A DNA stretch of 17,463 bases from Mesorhizobium amorphae (GTDB taxonomy: Bacteria; Pseudomonadota; Alphaproteobacteria; Rhizobiales; Rhizobiaceae): NCBI GenBank assembly GCA_003240775.1, contig QFNI01000077.1, positions 1-17,463 of the forward strand, read 5' to 3'. The notes under the pieces are model-generated. The model was given only the letters and a program-made list of their open reading frames with translations. It had not been told where the DNA came from and ran no database searches. Each line of letters opens with the position of its first letter. Position 1 is the stretch's first letter. This document shows, one piece after another, positions 6,896 through 13,479 of this stretch. Made by a program: the position numbers and the translations under genes.

Positions 6896-6925
6896 TTTTA
6901 ACGAAACGGGCGGCTTGTGGGGCAA
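6896..6925 (-). promoter_or_regulatory. Candidate chvI promoter
   Basis: On the minus strand TTGCCC (6925-6920) and TTAAAA (6901-6896) are 18 bases apart and about 78 bases before the chvI ATG. The -10 box lies inside a small hairpin, CCGTTT-TAACG-AAACGG (6893-6909). The boxes are fair matches to a housekeeping promoter, but the call is unsupported by any data. Confidence 0.3.
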
Positions 6926-7005
6926 GAAGTGGGCGCGAATTGTGGCGAGGGAAGAACCCCAAGCTCTTCACACGCTTGCCCTTTTCGCCCGCACGGTCGT
7001 TGTGG

Positions 7006-7038
7006 CGGTTATAACCGATCGTTTCCCCAGAGGGAAAC
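7006..7038. promoter_or_regulatory. Two adjacent palindromes in the chvI/arfB divergent region
   Basis: CGGTTATAACCG (7006-7017) is a perfect 12-bp palindrome whose TTATAA centre could be a -10 box on either strand. Three bases further is the hairpin GTTTCCC-CAGA-GGGAAAC (7021-7038), ending 24 bases before the arfB ATG. They may be an operator and a 5'-leader hairpin. No known motif was recognised. Confidence 0.3.
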
Positions 7039-7062
7039 CCGGCAAAGAAACGGGCGTGAGCG

Positions 7063-7497
7063 ATGCCGATGGAAGACGGGTTACAGGCCGGAAACGAACG
7101 GATCGAAGCGGACGAGTGGGAGGAACATTTCATCCGCGCTTCGGGCCCCGGCGGGCAGAACGTCAACAAGGTCGCGACCGCCGTCCAGCTGCGCTTCGAC
7201 GTGTTGCGCGCGCGGGGCCTCTCACCCCGCGTGCAGAGCGGGATGCTGCTGCTTGCGGGCTCTCGCGCCACGAAGGACGGCGTCATCGTGCTCGAAGCCT
7301 CGCGCTTCCGCACCCAGGAGCGCAACCGCGCGGACGCCCGCGATCGCCTGGGCGAACTCCTGTCCCGCGCGGCCGAACCCCCGCCCAAGCCTCGCCGCAA
7401 GACCAAGCCCTCGCGTGGCTCGGTGGAACAGCGCCTCAAGCAGAAGGCCGGCCGCTCCACGGTGAAGAAGATGCGCGGGCGCGTGGGCGACGACTGA
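7063..7497 (+). CDS. arfB: ArfB/YaeJ-type peptidyl-tRNA hydrolase (ribosome rescue)
   Basis: ArfB enters the A site of ribosomes stalled on mRNA without a stop codon and hydrolyses the peptidyl-tRNA. The 144-aa product has the class I release-factor catalytic loop in HFIRASGPGGQNVNKVAT, with the GGQ at residues 30-32. It lacks the codon-recognition domains of RF1/RF2. It ends in a basic tail (KPRRKTKPSRGS...EQRLKQKAGRSTVKKMRGR) of the kind ArfB inserts into the mRNA channel. The length matches the family (about 140 aa). The start at ATG 7063 is chosen; ATG 7069 is an alternative two codons in. The ribosome site is weak. It converges on coaA with only 12 bases between the stop codons. It occupies the place next to chvI where pckA lies in several Rhizobiales. 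Confidence 0.93.
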   Translation: MPMEDGLQAGNERIEADEWEEHFIRASGPGGQNVNKVATAVQLRFDVLRARGLSPRVQSGMLLLAGSRATKDGVIVLEASRFRTQERNRADARDRLGELLSRAAEPPPKPRRKTKPSRGSVEQRLKQKAGRSTVKKMRGRVGDD

Positions 7498-7509
7498 CGA
7501 GAGGCCGTT

Positions 7510-8469
7510 TCAGAGCTTGCGCAGCGCCACCTCGGCCACGCGGTGGTTCTCGCCCTTGCGCAGGATGAGGTCGGCGCGGGGCCGCGTGGGCAGGATGTTC
7601 TCGCGCAGGTTCTTCAGGTTGATGTTCTGCCAGAGCCCTTCGGCGATCGTGCGGGCGGCGTCTTCCGAAAGGCTGGCATAGCGGTGGAAGAAGCTCTTCT
7701 CGTCGCGGAAGGCCGTCTCGCGCAGCCGCATGAAGCGGGTGATGTACCAGTCGTGGATCAGCGTCTCGTCGGCGTCGATGTAGATCGAGAAGTCGAAAAA
7801 GTCGGACACGAAGGGCACGAACTTGCCGTCGCGCGGCAGCTCGCGCGGCTGAAGCACGTTGAGGCCCTCGAAGATCAGGATGTCGGGCCGGTCGACGGTG
7901 ACGTAGGCGCCCGGCGTCACGTCATAGGTCAGGTGGGAGTAGACGGGCGCGCGCACATCGGGCTGGCCGGACTTGATGGCGGACAGGAAGCGCAGAAGCG
8001 CGCCCACATCGTAGGAATCGGGGAAACCCTTGCGCTCCATCAGGTTTTCGCGGCGCAGGATCTCGTTGGGAAACAAGAAGCCGTCGGTGGTGATCAGGTC
8101 CACCTTGGGGCTCGAGGGCCAGCGCGCGAGCAACTCCTTCAGCACGCGCGCGGTGGTGGACTTGCCCACCGCGACCGAGCCGGCCATGCCGATGATGAAG
8201 GGCGTCTTCACCGCGCGCGGGGTCTGGAAGAACTTCTGCCGCTGGCGAAACAGAAGCTGCGTCGCCTCGACATGGGCCGAGAGCAGGCGCGAAAGCGAGA
8301 GGTAGATGCGGCTGACTTCCTCGAGGTCGATCGGGTCGTAGAGCGAACCCAGCCGCCGCACCTCCTCCTCCGTCAGGGTAAGGGGCGTGTCGGCGCGGAA
8401 CTCTGCCCATTTCTCGGCGGAGTAGAAGCGATACGGCGAATAGCGCTGGGACGGCGCGAGCTGATCCAT
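7510..8469 (-). CDS. coaA: Type I pantothenate kinase
   Basis: CoaA phosphorylates pantothenate, the first step of coenzyme A synthesis, in the cytoplasm. The 319-aa protein has the expected bacterial type I length. Its P-loop is GSVAVGKST at residues 97-105, followed by LITTDGFLFPN with the catalytic Asp. Further family blocks are RKGFPDSYD, APVYSHLTYD, DILIFEGLNVLQ and IYIDADE. The C-terminus ENILPTRPRADLILRKG is typical. The ATG at 8469 is 39 bases after the hisE stop, with GAGGAG about 16 bases upstream, so it is probably the last gene of the hisB-coaA operon. The hisE-coaA neighbourhood is conserved in Rhizobiales (from memory). Its stop nearly abuts that of arfB, with no visible terminator between. 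Confidence 0.97.
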   Translation of the reverse strand: MDQLAPSQRYSPYRFYSAEKWAEFRADTPLTLTEEEVRRLGSLYDPIDLEEVSRIYLSLSRLLSAHVEATQLLFRQRQKFFQTPRAVKTPFIIGMAGSVAVGKSTTARVLKELLARWPSSPKVDLITTDGFLFPNEILRRENLMERKGFPDSYDVGALLRFLSAIKSGQPDVRAPVYSHLTYDVTPGAYVTVDRPDILIFEGLNVLQPRELPRDGKFVPFVSDFFDFSIYIDADETLIHDWYITRFMRLRETAFRDEKSFFHRYASLSEDAARTIAEGLWQNINLKNLRENILPTRPRADLILRKGENHRVAEVALRKL

Positions 8470-8508
8470 GGCCGGGGTCGAGCGGCTCCTCGTGTTTTCG
8501 CGCCGCCG

Positions 8509-8826
8509 CTAGCCTCTTGCGGCCTTTTCCGCAAGCCCGGACTGTTTGGTGCGCGCTTCGAGCTCGGCCATCACCTCCGCAACGGGCACGCCCGCCACGC
8601 GCAGCACGACGAGCCAGTGGAAGAGAAGATCGGCGCTTTCCTTGACGAGCGCCTCGCGATCGCCGGTGACGGCCGCGATCACGGTTTCCACCGCCTCCTC
8701 GCCGAGCTTCTTGGCGGCGCGCTCGGGGCCGCCGGCCACCAGCTTGGCGGTCCAGGATTCGTCCGGCGAGGCCGCGGCACGCCGCGCGACGATCGCTTCG
8801 AGCGCATCGAGCGAAAAGCTGCTCAT
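8509..8826 (-). CDS. hisE: Phosphoribosyl-ATP pyrophosphatase
   Basis: HisE removes pyrophosphate from phosphoribosyl-ATP, the second step of histidine synthesis. The 105-aa product is a standalone HisE with no fused HisI domain. It shows the all-alpha MazG-like metal-binding pattern KKLGEEAVETVIAA (about 40-53) and KESADLLFHWLVVL (about 62-75). The ATG (8826-8824) overlaps the hisF stop as ATGA, indicating coupled translation. HisI must be encoded elsewhere. The stop is TAG, followed after a 39-base gap by coaA. Confidence 0.96.
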   Translation of the reverse strand: MSSFSLDALEAIVARRAAASPDESWTAKLVAGGPERAAKKLGEEAVETVIAAVTGDREALVKESADLLFHWLVVLRVAGVPVAEVMAELEARTKQSGLAEKAARG

Positions 8827-9623
8827 GATGTCCGTGTCCCGGCGTCCGGCTGGTCGGCAGGGTCGAGCCGCATGGGCAGGCCGGCTCGAGCCATATGTCG
8901 CTTGGCCTCGCCGATCGAATATGTGCCGAAATGGAAGATGGACGCGGCCAGCACGGCTGTCGCCCCGCCGCTGCGCACGCCTTCCACGAGATGGTCAAGC
9001 GTGCCCACGCCGCCGCTCGCGATCACCGGGCAGCGCACGGCGTCCGCGACCGCCCGCGTGAGCGCGAGGTCGTAGCCCGCCTTGGTGCCGTCGCGATCCA
9101 TGGAGGTGAGCAGGATCTCGCCCGCGCCGCGATGGGCCATGTCGGCTGCGAACCGGACGGCATCAATGCCAGTGGCGTTTCGCCCACCATGGGTGAAGAC
9201 CTCCCAGCGGCCTTCCTCGACGCGCTTCGCGTCGATCGCCACCACGATGCACTGGTTGCCGAACTTGTCGGCTGCGCGGTTCACGAAATCGGGCGTGCGC
9301 ACGGCCGTTGTGTTGACCGAAACCTTGTCTGCGCCCGCAAGCAGCAGGGCGCGGATGTCGGACAGCTCCCGCACGCCGCCGCCCACGGTGACCGGCATGA
9401 AGCACTGCTCGGCGGTGCGGGCGACCACGTCGAGGATGGTGCTGCGGTTGTCGGAGGAAGCGGTGATGTCGAGAAAGCAGAGCTCGTCCGCCCCTGCCGC
9501 GTCATAGGCCGCGGCCGCTTCCACGGGATCGCCCGCATCCACCAGATCAACGAAGTTGACGCCCTTGACCACACGGCCGCCATGCACGTCCAGGCAGGGA
9601 ATGATGCGCGCTTTCAGCGTCAT
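8823..9623 (-). CDS. hisF: Imidazole glycerol phosphate synthase, cyclase subunit
   Basis: HisF uses ammonia supplied by HisH to turn PRFAR into imidazole-glycerol phosphate and AICAR. The 266-aa TIM barrel has the catalytic Asp12 (IIPCLDVHGGRVVKG) and Asp131 (VVAIDAKRV). Phosphate-binding loops include TVGGGVR and VIASGGVG. The length is slightly longer than usual (about 253-258) owing to a C-terminal tail, DPADQPDAGTRTS. The ATG (9623-9621) overlaps the stop of the upstream Uma2-type gene by ATGA, and the stop overlaps the hisE start the same way. No good ribosome site precedes hisF, so it probably depends on translation of the Uma2 gene. Confidence 0.98.
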   Translation of the reverse strand: MTLKARIIPCLDVHGGRVVKGVNFVDLVDAGDPVEAAAAYDAAGADELCFLDITASSDNRSTILDVVARTAEQCFMPVTVGGGVRELSDIRALLLAGADKVSVNTTAVRTPDFVNRAADKFGNQCIVVAIDAKRVEEGRWEVFTHGGRNATGIDAVRFAADMAHRGAGEILLTSMDRDGTKAGYDLALTRAVADAVRCPVIASGGVGTLDHLVEGVRSGGATAVLAASIFHFGTYSIGEAKRHMARAGLPMRLDPADQPDAGTRTS

Positions 9624-10180
9624 GCGCGCTGGCCTATGCCGGCGTAGAGTTCGCTCAACGCGATCTTTCCCTCGTCCAGGTCGATCATTTCGTCTGCTCC
9701 GAAGATCTCCCGCTTGGTCCAGCCATCTCCGGTTCGCGCCCAGAACCAGACGCGCGGCTCGTCCTGCGCCGCGACGACATAGAAGCGCAACGAGGGGATG
9801 GCCGTGTATTCGCCGGCCTTGTCCACGAAATCCCGGCCGAGAGACGAGGCCGACAGGACTTCCGCCAAAAAGATCGGGTGCTCGGCCACCAGTTCGCGAT
9901 CCACGTGCTCAGGCGTGCCTTGGTCCACGAAGACGTCGGGATAGCGGATGCCGCGCTCCGTCCGCACCGCCACATCCGAGGTGCCCACGAAGAAGCGCGG
10001 ATAGGGGAAGAGGCGCAGCAGGGCGGCCGCAAGCCGCGTGGCGAGCACGGCATGGCGGATGGTTGTGTTGATCATCATCTCGACCACCCGCCCGTCGACG
10101 AATTCGCGCCGCCCTTCCCGCTCCTCGTTCCAGAGCAGGAAATCATCGGGCGTGGCCGGAAGACGGGGCTGGACGTTCAT
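9620..10180 (-). CDS. Uma2/DUF820-family protein (PD-(D/E)XK nuclease-like fold) inside the his operon
   Basis: This 186-aa protein matches the Uma2 (DUF820) family, which has a restriction-endonuclease-like fold; biological roles are poorly known and the family is expanded in cyanobacteria. Visible family features are REFVDGRVVEM (about 25-35), then RYPDVFVD with Asp82, LAEVLS with Glu107, and a downstream Lys121 followed by Tyr125 (DKAGEYTAIPSLRFYVV). All candidate catalytic residues are present, so it need not be inactive. The ATG at 10180 follows hisA by 31 bases; the ribosome site is weak. The stop overlaps hisF as ATGA. It is not a histidine enzyme and interrupts the hisA-hisF pair. It is probably an accessory insertion now co-translated with hisF. 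The activity is inferred from fold only. Confidence 0.85.
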   Translation of the reverse strand: MNVQPRLPATPDDFLLWNEEREGRREFVDGRVVEMMINTTIRHAVLATRLAAALLRLFPYPRFFVGTSDVAVRTERGIRYPDVFVDQGTPEHVDRELVAEHPIFLAEVLSASSLGRDFVDKAGEYTAIPSLRFYVVAAQDEPRVWFWARTGDGWTKREIFGADEMIDLDEGKIALSELYAGIGQRA

Positions 10181-10204
10181 AACCCAAGATTACCATCGGG
10201 ACGG

Positions 10205-10221
10205 ACAAGCGTCACGCTTGT
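10205..10221 (-). repeat. Hairpin centred on the hisA stop codon
   Basis: ACAAGCG-TCA-CGCTTGT is a perfect 7-bp stem whose three-base loop is the hisA stop codon (TGA on the coding strand). It lies between hisA and the Uma2 gene. No U-tract follows, so it is more likely an mRNA processing, stability or attenuation structure than a full terminator. Confidence 0.45.
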
Positions 10222-10940
10222 GCCAGAATGCGCAGTGCTTCGGTCGGGTCGATGCGGCCGTCATAGAGGGCGCGGCCGGAGATGGCGCCTTCGAGCTTGC
10301 GGGCATCCGCGCCGGCCAGGCGGCGGATGTCGTCGAGCGAGGCCAGGCCGCCGCTCGCGATGACGGGGATCGCGACCGCATCGGCCAGCCGGATCGTGGC
10401 ATCCCAGTTGATGCCGGCGAGCACGCCGTCGCGGTCGATGTCGGTGAAGACGATGGCTGCCACGCCCGCGCCCTCGAAACGCCTGGCGAGTTCTTCCGCG
10501 CCCAGGCTCGACGTCTCGCCCCAGCCTTCCACGGCCACCTGCCCGCCGCGCGCGTCGATGCCCACGGCAACGCGTCCGGGAAACAATCGACAAGCCTCCC
10601 GCACGAGACCGGGATCGCGCACGGCGACCGTTCCCAGGATCACGCGCCGTACGCCCTTGTCCAGCCAAGCCTCGATCTGGCCGAGTGTGCGGATGCCGCC
10701 GCCAAGCTGCACGGGGTTCTGCGTGGCGCCCAGGATCGCCTCTACGGCTGCCCCGTTGCGGCTTTCGCCGGCAAAGGCGCCGTCGAGGTCGACCACATGC
10801 AGCCAGCGGAAGCCCTGCTGCTCGAAGCGCGCAGCCTGGCTTGCGGGATTGGGATTGTAGACGGTGGCCGAATCCATCTCGCCGAGTTGCAGGCGCACGC
10901 ATTCGCCGCCCTTGAGGTCGATGGCCGGAAACAGGATCAC
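10212..10940 (-). CDS. hisA: Phosphoribosylformimino-AICAR-phosphate isomerase
   Basis: HisA opens the ribose ring of ProFAR to give PRFAR, the substrate of HisHF. The 242-aa TIM barrel starts with GTG at 10940-10938, reading (M)ILFPAIDLKGGECVRL, so the catalytic Asp8 stands exactly where the family has it. The second catalytic Asp129 is in VAVGIDARGG. Phosphate loops VQLGGGIR and VIASGGL are intact. The open frame continues upstream through the other reading frame of the acetyltransferase gene, but nothing there resembles HisA. The upstream gene stops four bases earlier (TGA CCCC GTG) with no clear ribosome site, suggesting coupled initiation. The length is normal. Confidence 0.97.
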   Translation of the reverse strand: MILFPAIDLKGGECVRLQLGEMDSATVYNPNPASQAARFEQQGFRWLHVVDLDGAFAGESRNGAAVEAILGATQNPVQLGGGIRTLGQIEAWLDKGVRRVILGTVAVRDPGLVREACRLFPGRVAVGIDARGGQVAVEGWGETSSLGAEELARRFEGAGVAAIVFTDIDRDGVLAGINWDATIRLADAVAIPVIASGGLASLDDIRRLAGADARKLEGAISGRALYDGRIDPTEALRILAQA

Positions 10941-10944
10941 GGGG

Positions 10945-11691
10945 TCAGACGCCTTCCACGATAACGAAATGGGCGGAGGAGAATGCGCGCCGCAACTCCA
11001 GCGCGGCTTGGTACTCCGGCGAGCGATAGCAGGCCAGCGCCTGGTCGAAGGAGGAAAACTCCACCACCACGTGACGGTCGCCCGCCGGGCCCTCGGGGCT
11101 TTCGTGCCGCCCACCGCGCACCAGAAAGGTCGCGCCGTATTTCGCGAAGGCCGCGGCGTTCGCTTCGACATAACGCGGATAGTTCTCGGCATCCTCCACC
11201 GAGACCATGCCCATCCAATAGCCCTTCCTGCCTGTCGAGCCGGAAAAAGCCGGACGCGCCTTCTCATAGCGCGTCTGGTCGTGTTCCGCAGGCCCAACCG
11301 CTTGCCAGCCCATGCGGCGGTAGAAGCCGTTGGCACGGATGTGCTCGCCCGTTCCCGTTTCCAGCCAGATGCGCTCGTGACGCGCGAACAGGTCCCGCTC
11401 GGCTTCCGCCAGAAGAAGACGGCCGACCCCCCTGCCCTCGAAACCGGGCGCCACGAAAAGCGCGAAGACGCAGGCCTCCGCCATGTCGGCCATGGCGAAG
11501 CCCGCGGGCTCCCCATTGATTTCCGCGATCCAGCCGGGGCCTGTGGTTTCGAGAAGCTCGGCCACCAGCGTGGGCGTGATGCCGCGCGCGGCCATCTCTT
11601 CATGCGAGAGGTGGTTCTGCCGGACGCTCGTGCGGATGGCGAAGATGGCCGCCACATCACTGGCACCCGCCTTGCGGATAAGCGTCGTCAT
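10945..11691 (-). CDS. GNAT acetyltransferase fused to a DUF1330 domain
   Basis: One 248-aa frame holds two domains. Residues 1-145 are a GNAT N-acetyltransferase, with core strand VFALFVAPGFEGRGVGRLLL and the acetyl-CoA loop RGVGR at 87-91, then the typical ANGFYRRMGW. A short linker (about 146-155) leads to a complete DUF1330 domain (about 156-248), with GYWMGMVSVEDAENYPRYVE, FLVRGGRHE, VVVEFSSFDQALACYRSPEY and the terminal IVEGV. DUF1330 is a dimeric ferredoxin-like (alpha/beta) fold of unknown function. The ATG at 11691 overlaps the hisH stop (ATGA) and the stop is four bases before the hisA GTG. From memory, a standalone DUF1330-like gene is found in this slot in related genomes, so the acetyltransferase looks like the addition. 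The substrate is unknown. A sequencing error removing a stop between two genes cannot be excluded. Confidence 0.88.
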   Translation of the reverse strand: MTTLIRKAGASDVAAIFAIRTSVRQNHLSHEEMAARGITPTLVAELLETTGPGWIAEINGEPAGFAMADMAEACVFALFVAPGFEGRGVGRLLLAEAERDLFARHERIWLETGTGEHIRANGFYRRMGWQAVGPAEHDQTRYEKARPAFSGSTGRKGYWMGMVSVEDAENYPRYVEANAAAFAKYGATFLVRGGRHESPEGPAGDRHVVVEFSSFDQALACYRSPEYQAALELRRAFSSAHFVIVEGV

Positions 11692-12350
11692 CCGCGCGGC
11701 GTCCAGGCGAGGAAGTTGCGCAGCAGCGCCAAGCCCAGCGTCTGGCTCTTTTCGGGATGGAACTGCGTACCCGCCATGTTGTCGCGCGCAACCGTGGCCG
11801 TGACGGGGCCGCCATAGTCGGCCTCGGCCAACACCTCTTCCGCCCGTGTCGCGGCCAGATGGTAGGAATGGACGAAATAGGCGTGCAGCCCATTCTCACC
11901 CGTCGGGATGCCAGCGAAGAGCGGATGGGAATGTTTCACGTGAATCGTGTTCCAGCCGATCTGCGGGATCTTGAGGGTGGGGTCGGCGGGCGTCATCTCG
12001 CGCACGTCGCCGCCGATCCAGCCCAAGCCTGCGGTGACGGCCTTCTCCAGGCCCCGCTCGCTCATCAGCTGCATGCCCACGCAGATGCCGAGAAAAGGCC
12101 GGCCGCGTTTGCGCACGCTTTCTTCCAAAGCCTCCACCATGCCCGGCACGGCGTCGAGCCCCGCCCGGCAATCGGCATAGGCGCCGACGCCCGGCAGCAC
12201 GACGCGATCCGCGCGGCGCACGGCATCCGCATCGGCGGTGAGCACGATCTTCCGCGCCAAGCCGCCTTCGGAGGCCGCGCGCTCGAAGGCCTTCACAGCC
12301 GAGCGCAAGTTGCCCGAGCCATAGTCGATGATGGCGACTGTCTCGCTCAT
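11688..12350 (-). CDS. hisH: Imidazole glycerol phosphate synthase, glutamine amidotransferase subunit
   Basis: HisH hydrolyses glutamine and channels ammonia to HisF. The 220-aa class I amidotransferase has nucleophile Cys90 (FLGICVGMQLM) and His198/Glu200 (TQFHPEKS), completing the triad. The N-terminus VAIIDYGSGNLRS and the segment VLPGVGAYADC are typical of the family. The ATG at 12350-12348 has AAGGA four bases upstream. An open frame continues upstream but lies over the DUF2628 gene and is not conserved. The stop overlaps the GNAT-DUF1330 start. It is separated from hisF by three genes. Confidence 0.97.
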   Translation of the reverse strand: MSETVAIIDYGSGNLRSAVKAFERAASEGGLARKIVLTADADAVRRADRVVLPGVGAYADCRAGLDAVPGMVEALEESVRKRGRPFLGICVGMQLMSERGLEKAVTAGLGWIGGDVREMTPADPTLKIPQIGWNTIHVKHSHPLFAGIPTGENGLHAYFVHSYHLAATRAEEVLAEADYGGPVTATVARDNMAGTQFHPEKSQTLGLALLRNFLAWTPRG

Positions 12351-12360
12351 GGGGTCCTTC

Positions 12361-12816
12361 TCAAGCCGGCCGGCGGGTGTGGTCGAACAGGTCGAAAGCC
12401 GGCTCCCTGCCCCAGGGACCGCGTCCGAAAATCGGCTGGGGCTGTGGAACCACGTCTTCCGGCTCATCGGCGAAGAAGCGGATTTCGGCCTCCTCCTCGC
12501 TTGCCGCCTCCACCGTGCCGCTCTCGCTCCAGCCCCGGCGGCGCAGGGACCACAGGCGAAGCCCGGAGGCTTCATGCCCCATGGCGACCTGGAACAGGAG
12601 GGACAGGACGCCTCCTCCCGCAGCCAGCGGCGGAAGCGCCACGGCGAGCCCGATCAGAAAGCTCGCCGCAAACGCGAGCGCCGCCTCCAGCCACATGCGG
12701 TGCCACAAAAACCACGCGAAAGGCAGGAGAAACGCCCAGAAGTGGAAGCCGTCGCGCACGAACACCGTGTTCTCGCGGTTGCCGTCCTCTGGCTCCATCG
12801 CGACGAAACCCGCCAT
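12361..12816 (-). CDS. DUF2628 small membrane protein
   Basis: The 151-aa protein matches DUF2628, a small inner-membrane family of unknown function that in Rhizobiales commonly lies between hisB and hisH (from memory). Family hallmarks are the aromatic block FHFWAFLLPFAWFLWHRMW (about 24-42), which begins the first hydrophobic segment, then AALAFAASFLIGLAVALPPL (about 45-64) and GGGVLSLLFQVAMGHEASGLRLWSL (about 67-91). The acidic C-terminal tail (about 95-151) is hydrophilic and probably cytoplasmic. The ATG is one base after the hisB stop (TGA G ATG) and the stop is 10 bases before hisH, so it is part of the operon. No role in histidine synthesis is established. Confidence 0.85.
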   Translation of the reverse strand: MAGFVAMEPEDGNRENTVFVRDGFHFWAFLLPFAWFLWHRMWLEAALAFAASFLIGLAVALPPLAAGGGVLSLLFQVAMGHEASGLRLWSLRRRGWSESGTVEAASEEEAEIRFFADEPEDVVPQPQPIFGRGPWGREPAFDLFDHTRRPA

Positions 12817-12817
12817 C

Positions 12818-13417
12818 TCAGGCGCTCAGCGTGCCCTTGGTGGAGGGCACCGCGTCGGGCCGGCGCGAGTCACGCTCCACGGCCGCGCGAAGCGAGCGCG
12901 CCACAGCCTTGAAGCAGCTTTCGGCGATGTGGTGGCTGTTTGCGCCATAGCGGTTGTTGACGTGCAGCGTGATCCGCGCGCCCTGCGCGAAGCCTTGAAA
13001 GAACTCGCGCACGAGTTCGGTGTCGAACGTGCCGATCTTTTCGGTGGGAAACGCCACGTTCCACACGAAGAACGGCCGGCCGGACACATCGATGGCCGCC
13101 TCCGTCAGGGTCTCGTCCATCGGCAGCAGCGCAGAGGCGTAGCGCACGATGCCGCGCCGGTCGCCCAATGCCTGGTTCAGCGCCTGGCCGAGTGCGATGC
13201 CGACATCCTCCACCGTGTGGTGGTCGTCGATGTGGAGGTCGCCCTTGGCGCGGATGTCCATGTCAACCAGCGAATGGCGCGAAAGCTGGTCGAGCATGTG
13301 GTCGAAAAAGCCCACGCCCGTCGCGATCGTGCCCTGCCCCGTGCCGTCGAGCGACACGGACACGGAAATCTCCGTCTCGTTGGTCTTGCGGTCGATCCTA
13401 GCTTCGCGCGCGGCCAT
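12818..13417 (-). CDS. hisB: Imidazoleglycerol-phosphate dehydratase
   Basis: HisB dehydrates imidazole-glycerol phosphate to imidazole-acetol phosphate. The 199-aa product is the monofunctional form without the phosphatase domain of enterics. Both metal-binding histidine clusters are present: DDHHTVEDVG (HHTVED at 66-71) and ANSHHIAESCFK (SHHIAES at 161-167); the N-terminal GVGFFDHMLDQ is also intact. The ATG at 13417-13415 has AAGGGA four bases upstream. A longer frame upstream overlaps the divergent promoter region and is not conserved. It is the first gene of the minus-strand his operon, divergent from the ATPase gene at 13480. Confidence 0.97.
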   Translation of the reverse strand: MAAREARIDRKTNETEISVSVSLDGTGQGTIATGVGFFDHMLDQLSRHSLVDMDIRAKGDLHIDDHHTVEDVGIALGQALNQALGDRRGIVRYASALLPMDETLTEAAIDVSGRPFFVWNVAFPTEKIGTFDTELVREFFQGFAQGARITLHVNNRYGANSHHIAESCFKAVARSLRAAVERDSRRPDAVPSTKGTLSA

Positions 13418-13479
13418 CGGGTCCCTTGCCCTTCGCAGTTGCGGGCTTCTAACAGGGGCGGAAGCAGGGAGAAAGGGTG
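13418..13479. promoter_or_regulatory. Divergent 62-bp region shared by hisB and the ATPase gene
   Basis: Only 62 bases separate the two start codons, so promoters for both directions must overlap here or extend into the genes. On the minus strand TTTCTC and TTAGAA with a 16-base gap are a weak candidate for hisB. GGGAGAAAGG on the plus strand is the ATPase ribosome site. There is no visible histidine leader peptide or attenuator. Confidence 0.35.

Noticed and set aside
4974..7568. An 864-codon open frame on the plus strand opposite chvG and chvI
   Set aside because: It is a high-GC shadow frame: the opposite strand encodes ChvG and ChvI with all catalytic motifs, and this frame is rich in Arg, His and Gly with no domain signs.
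10941..11666. N-terminal extension of the hisA frame over the acetyltransferase gene
   Set aside because: HisA homology begins exactly at GTG 10940, and the extension lies over a real gene read in another frame.
12351..12575. Upstream extension of the hisH frame
   Set aside because: It overlaps the DUF2628 gene and lacks HisH-like sequence; ATG 12350 has a ribosome site and the family N-terminus.
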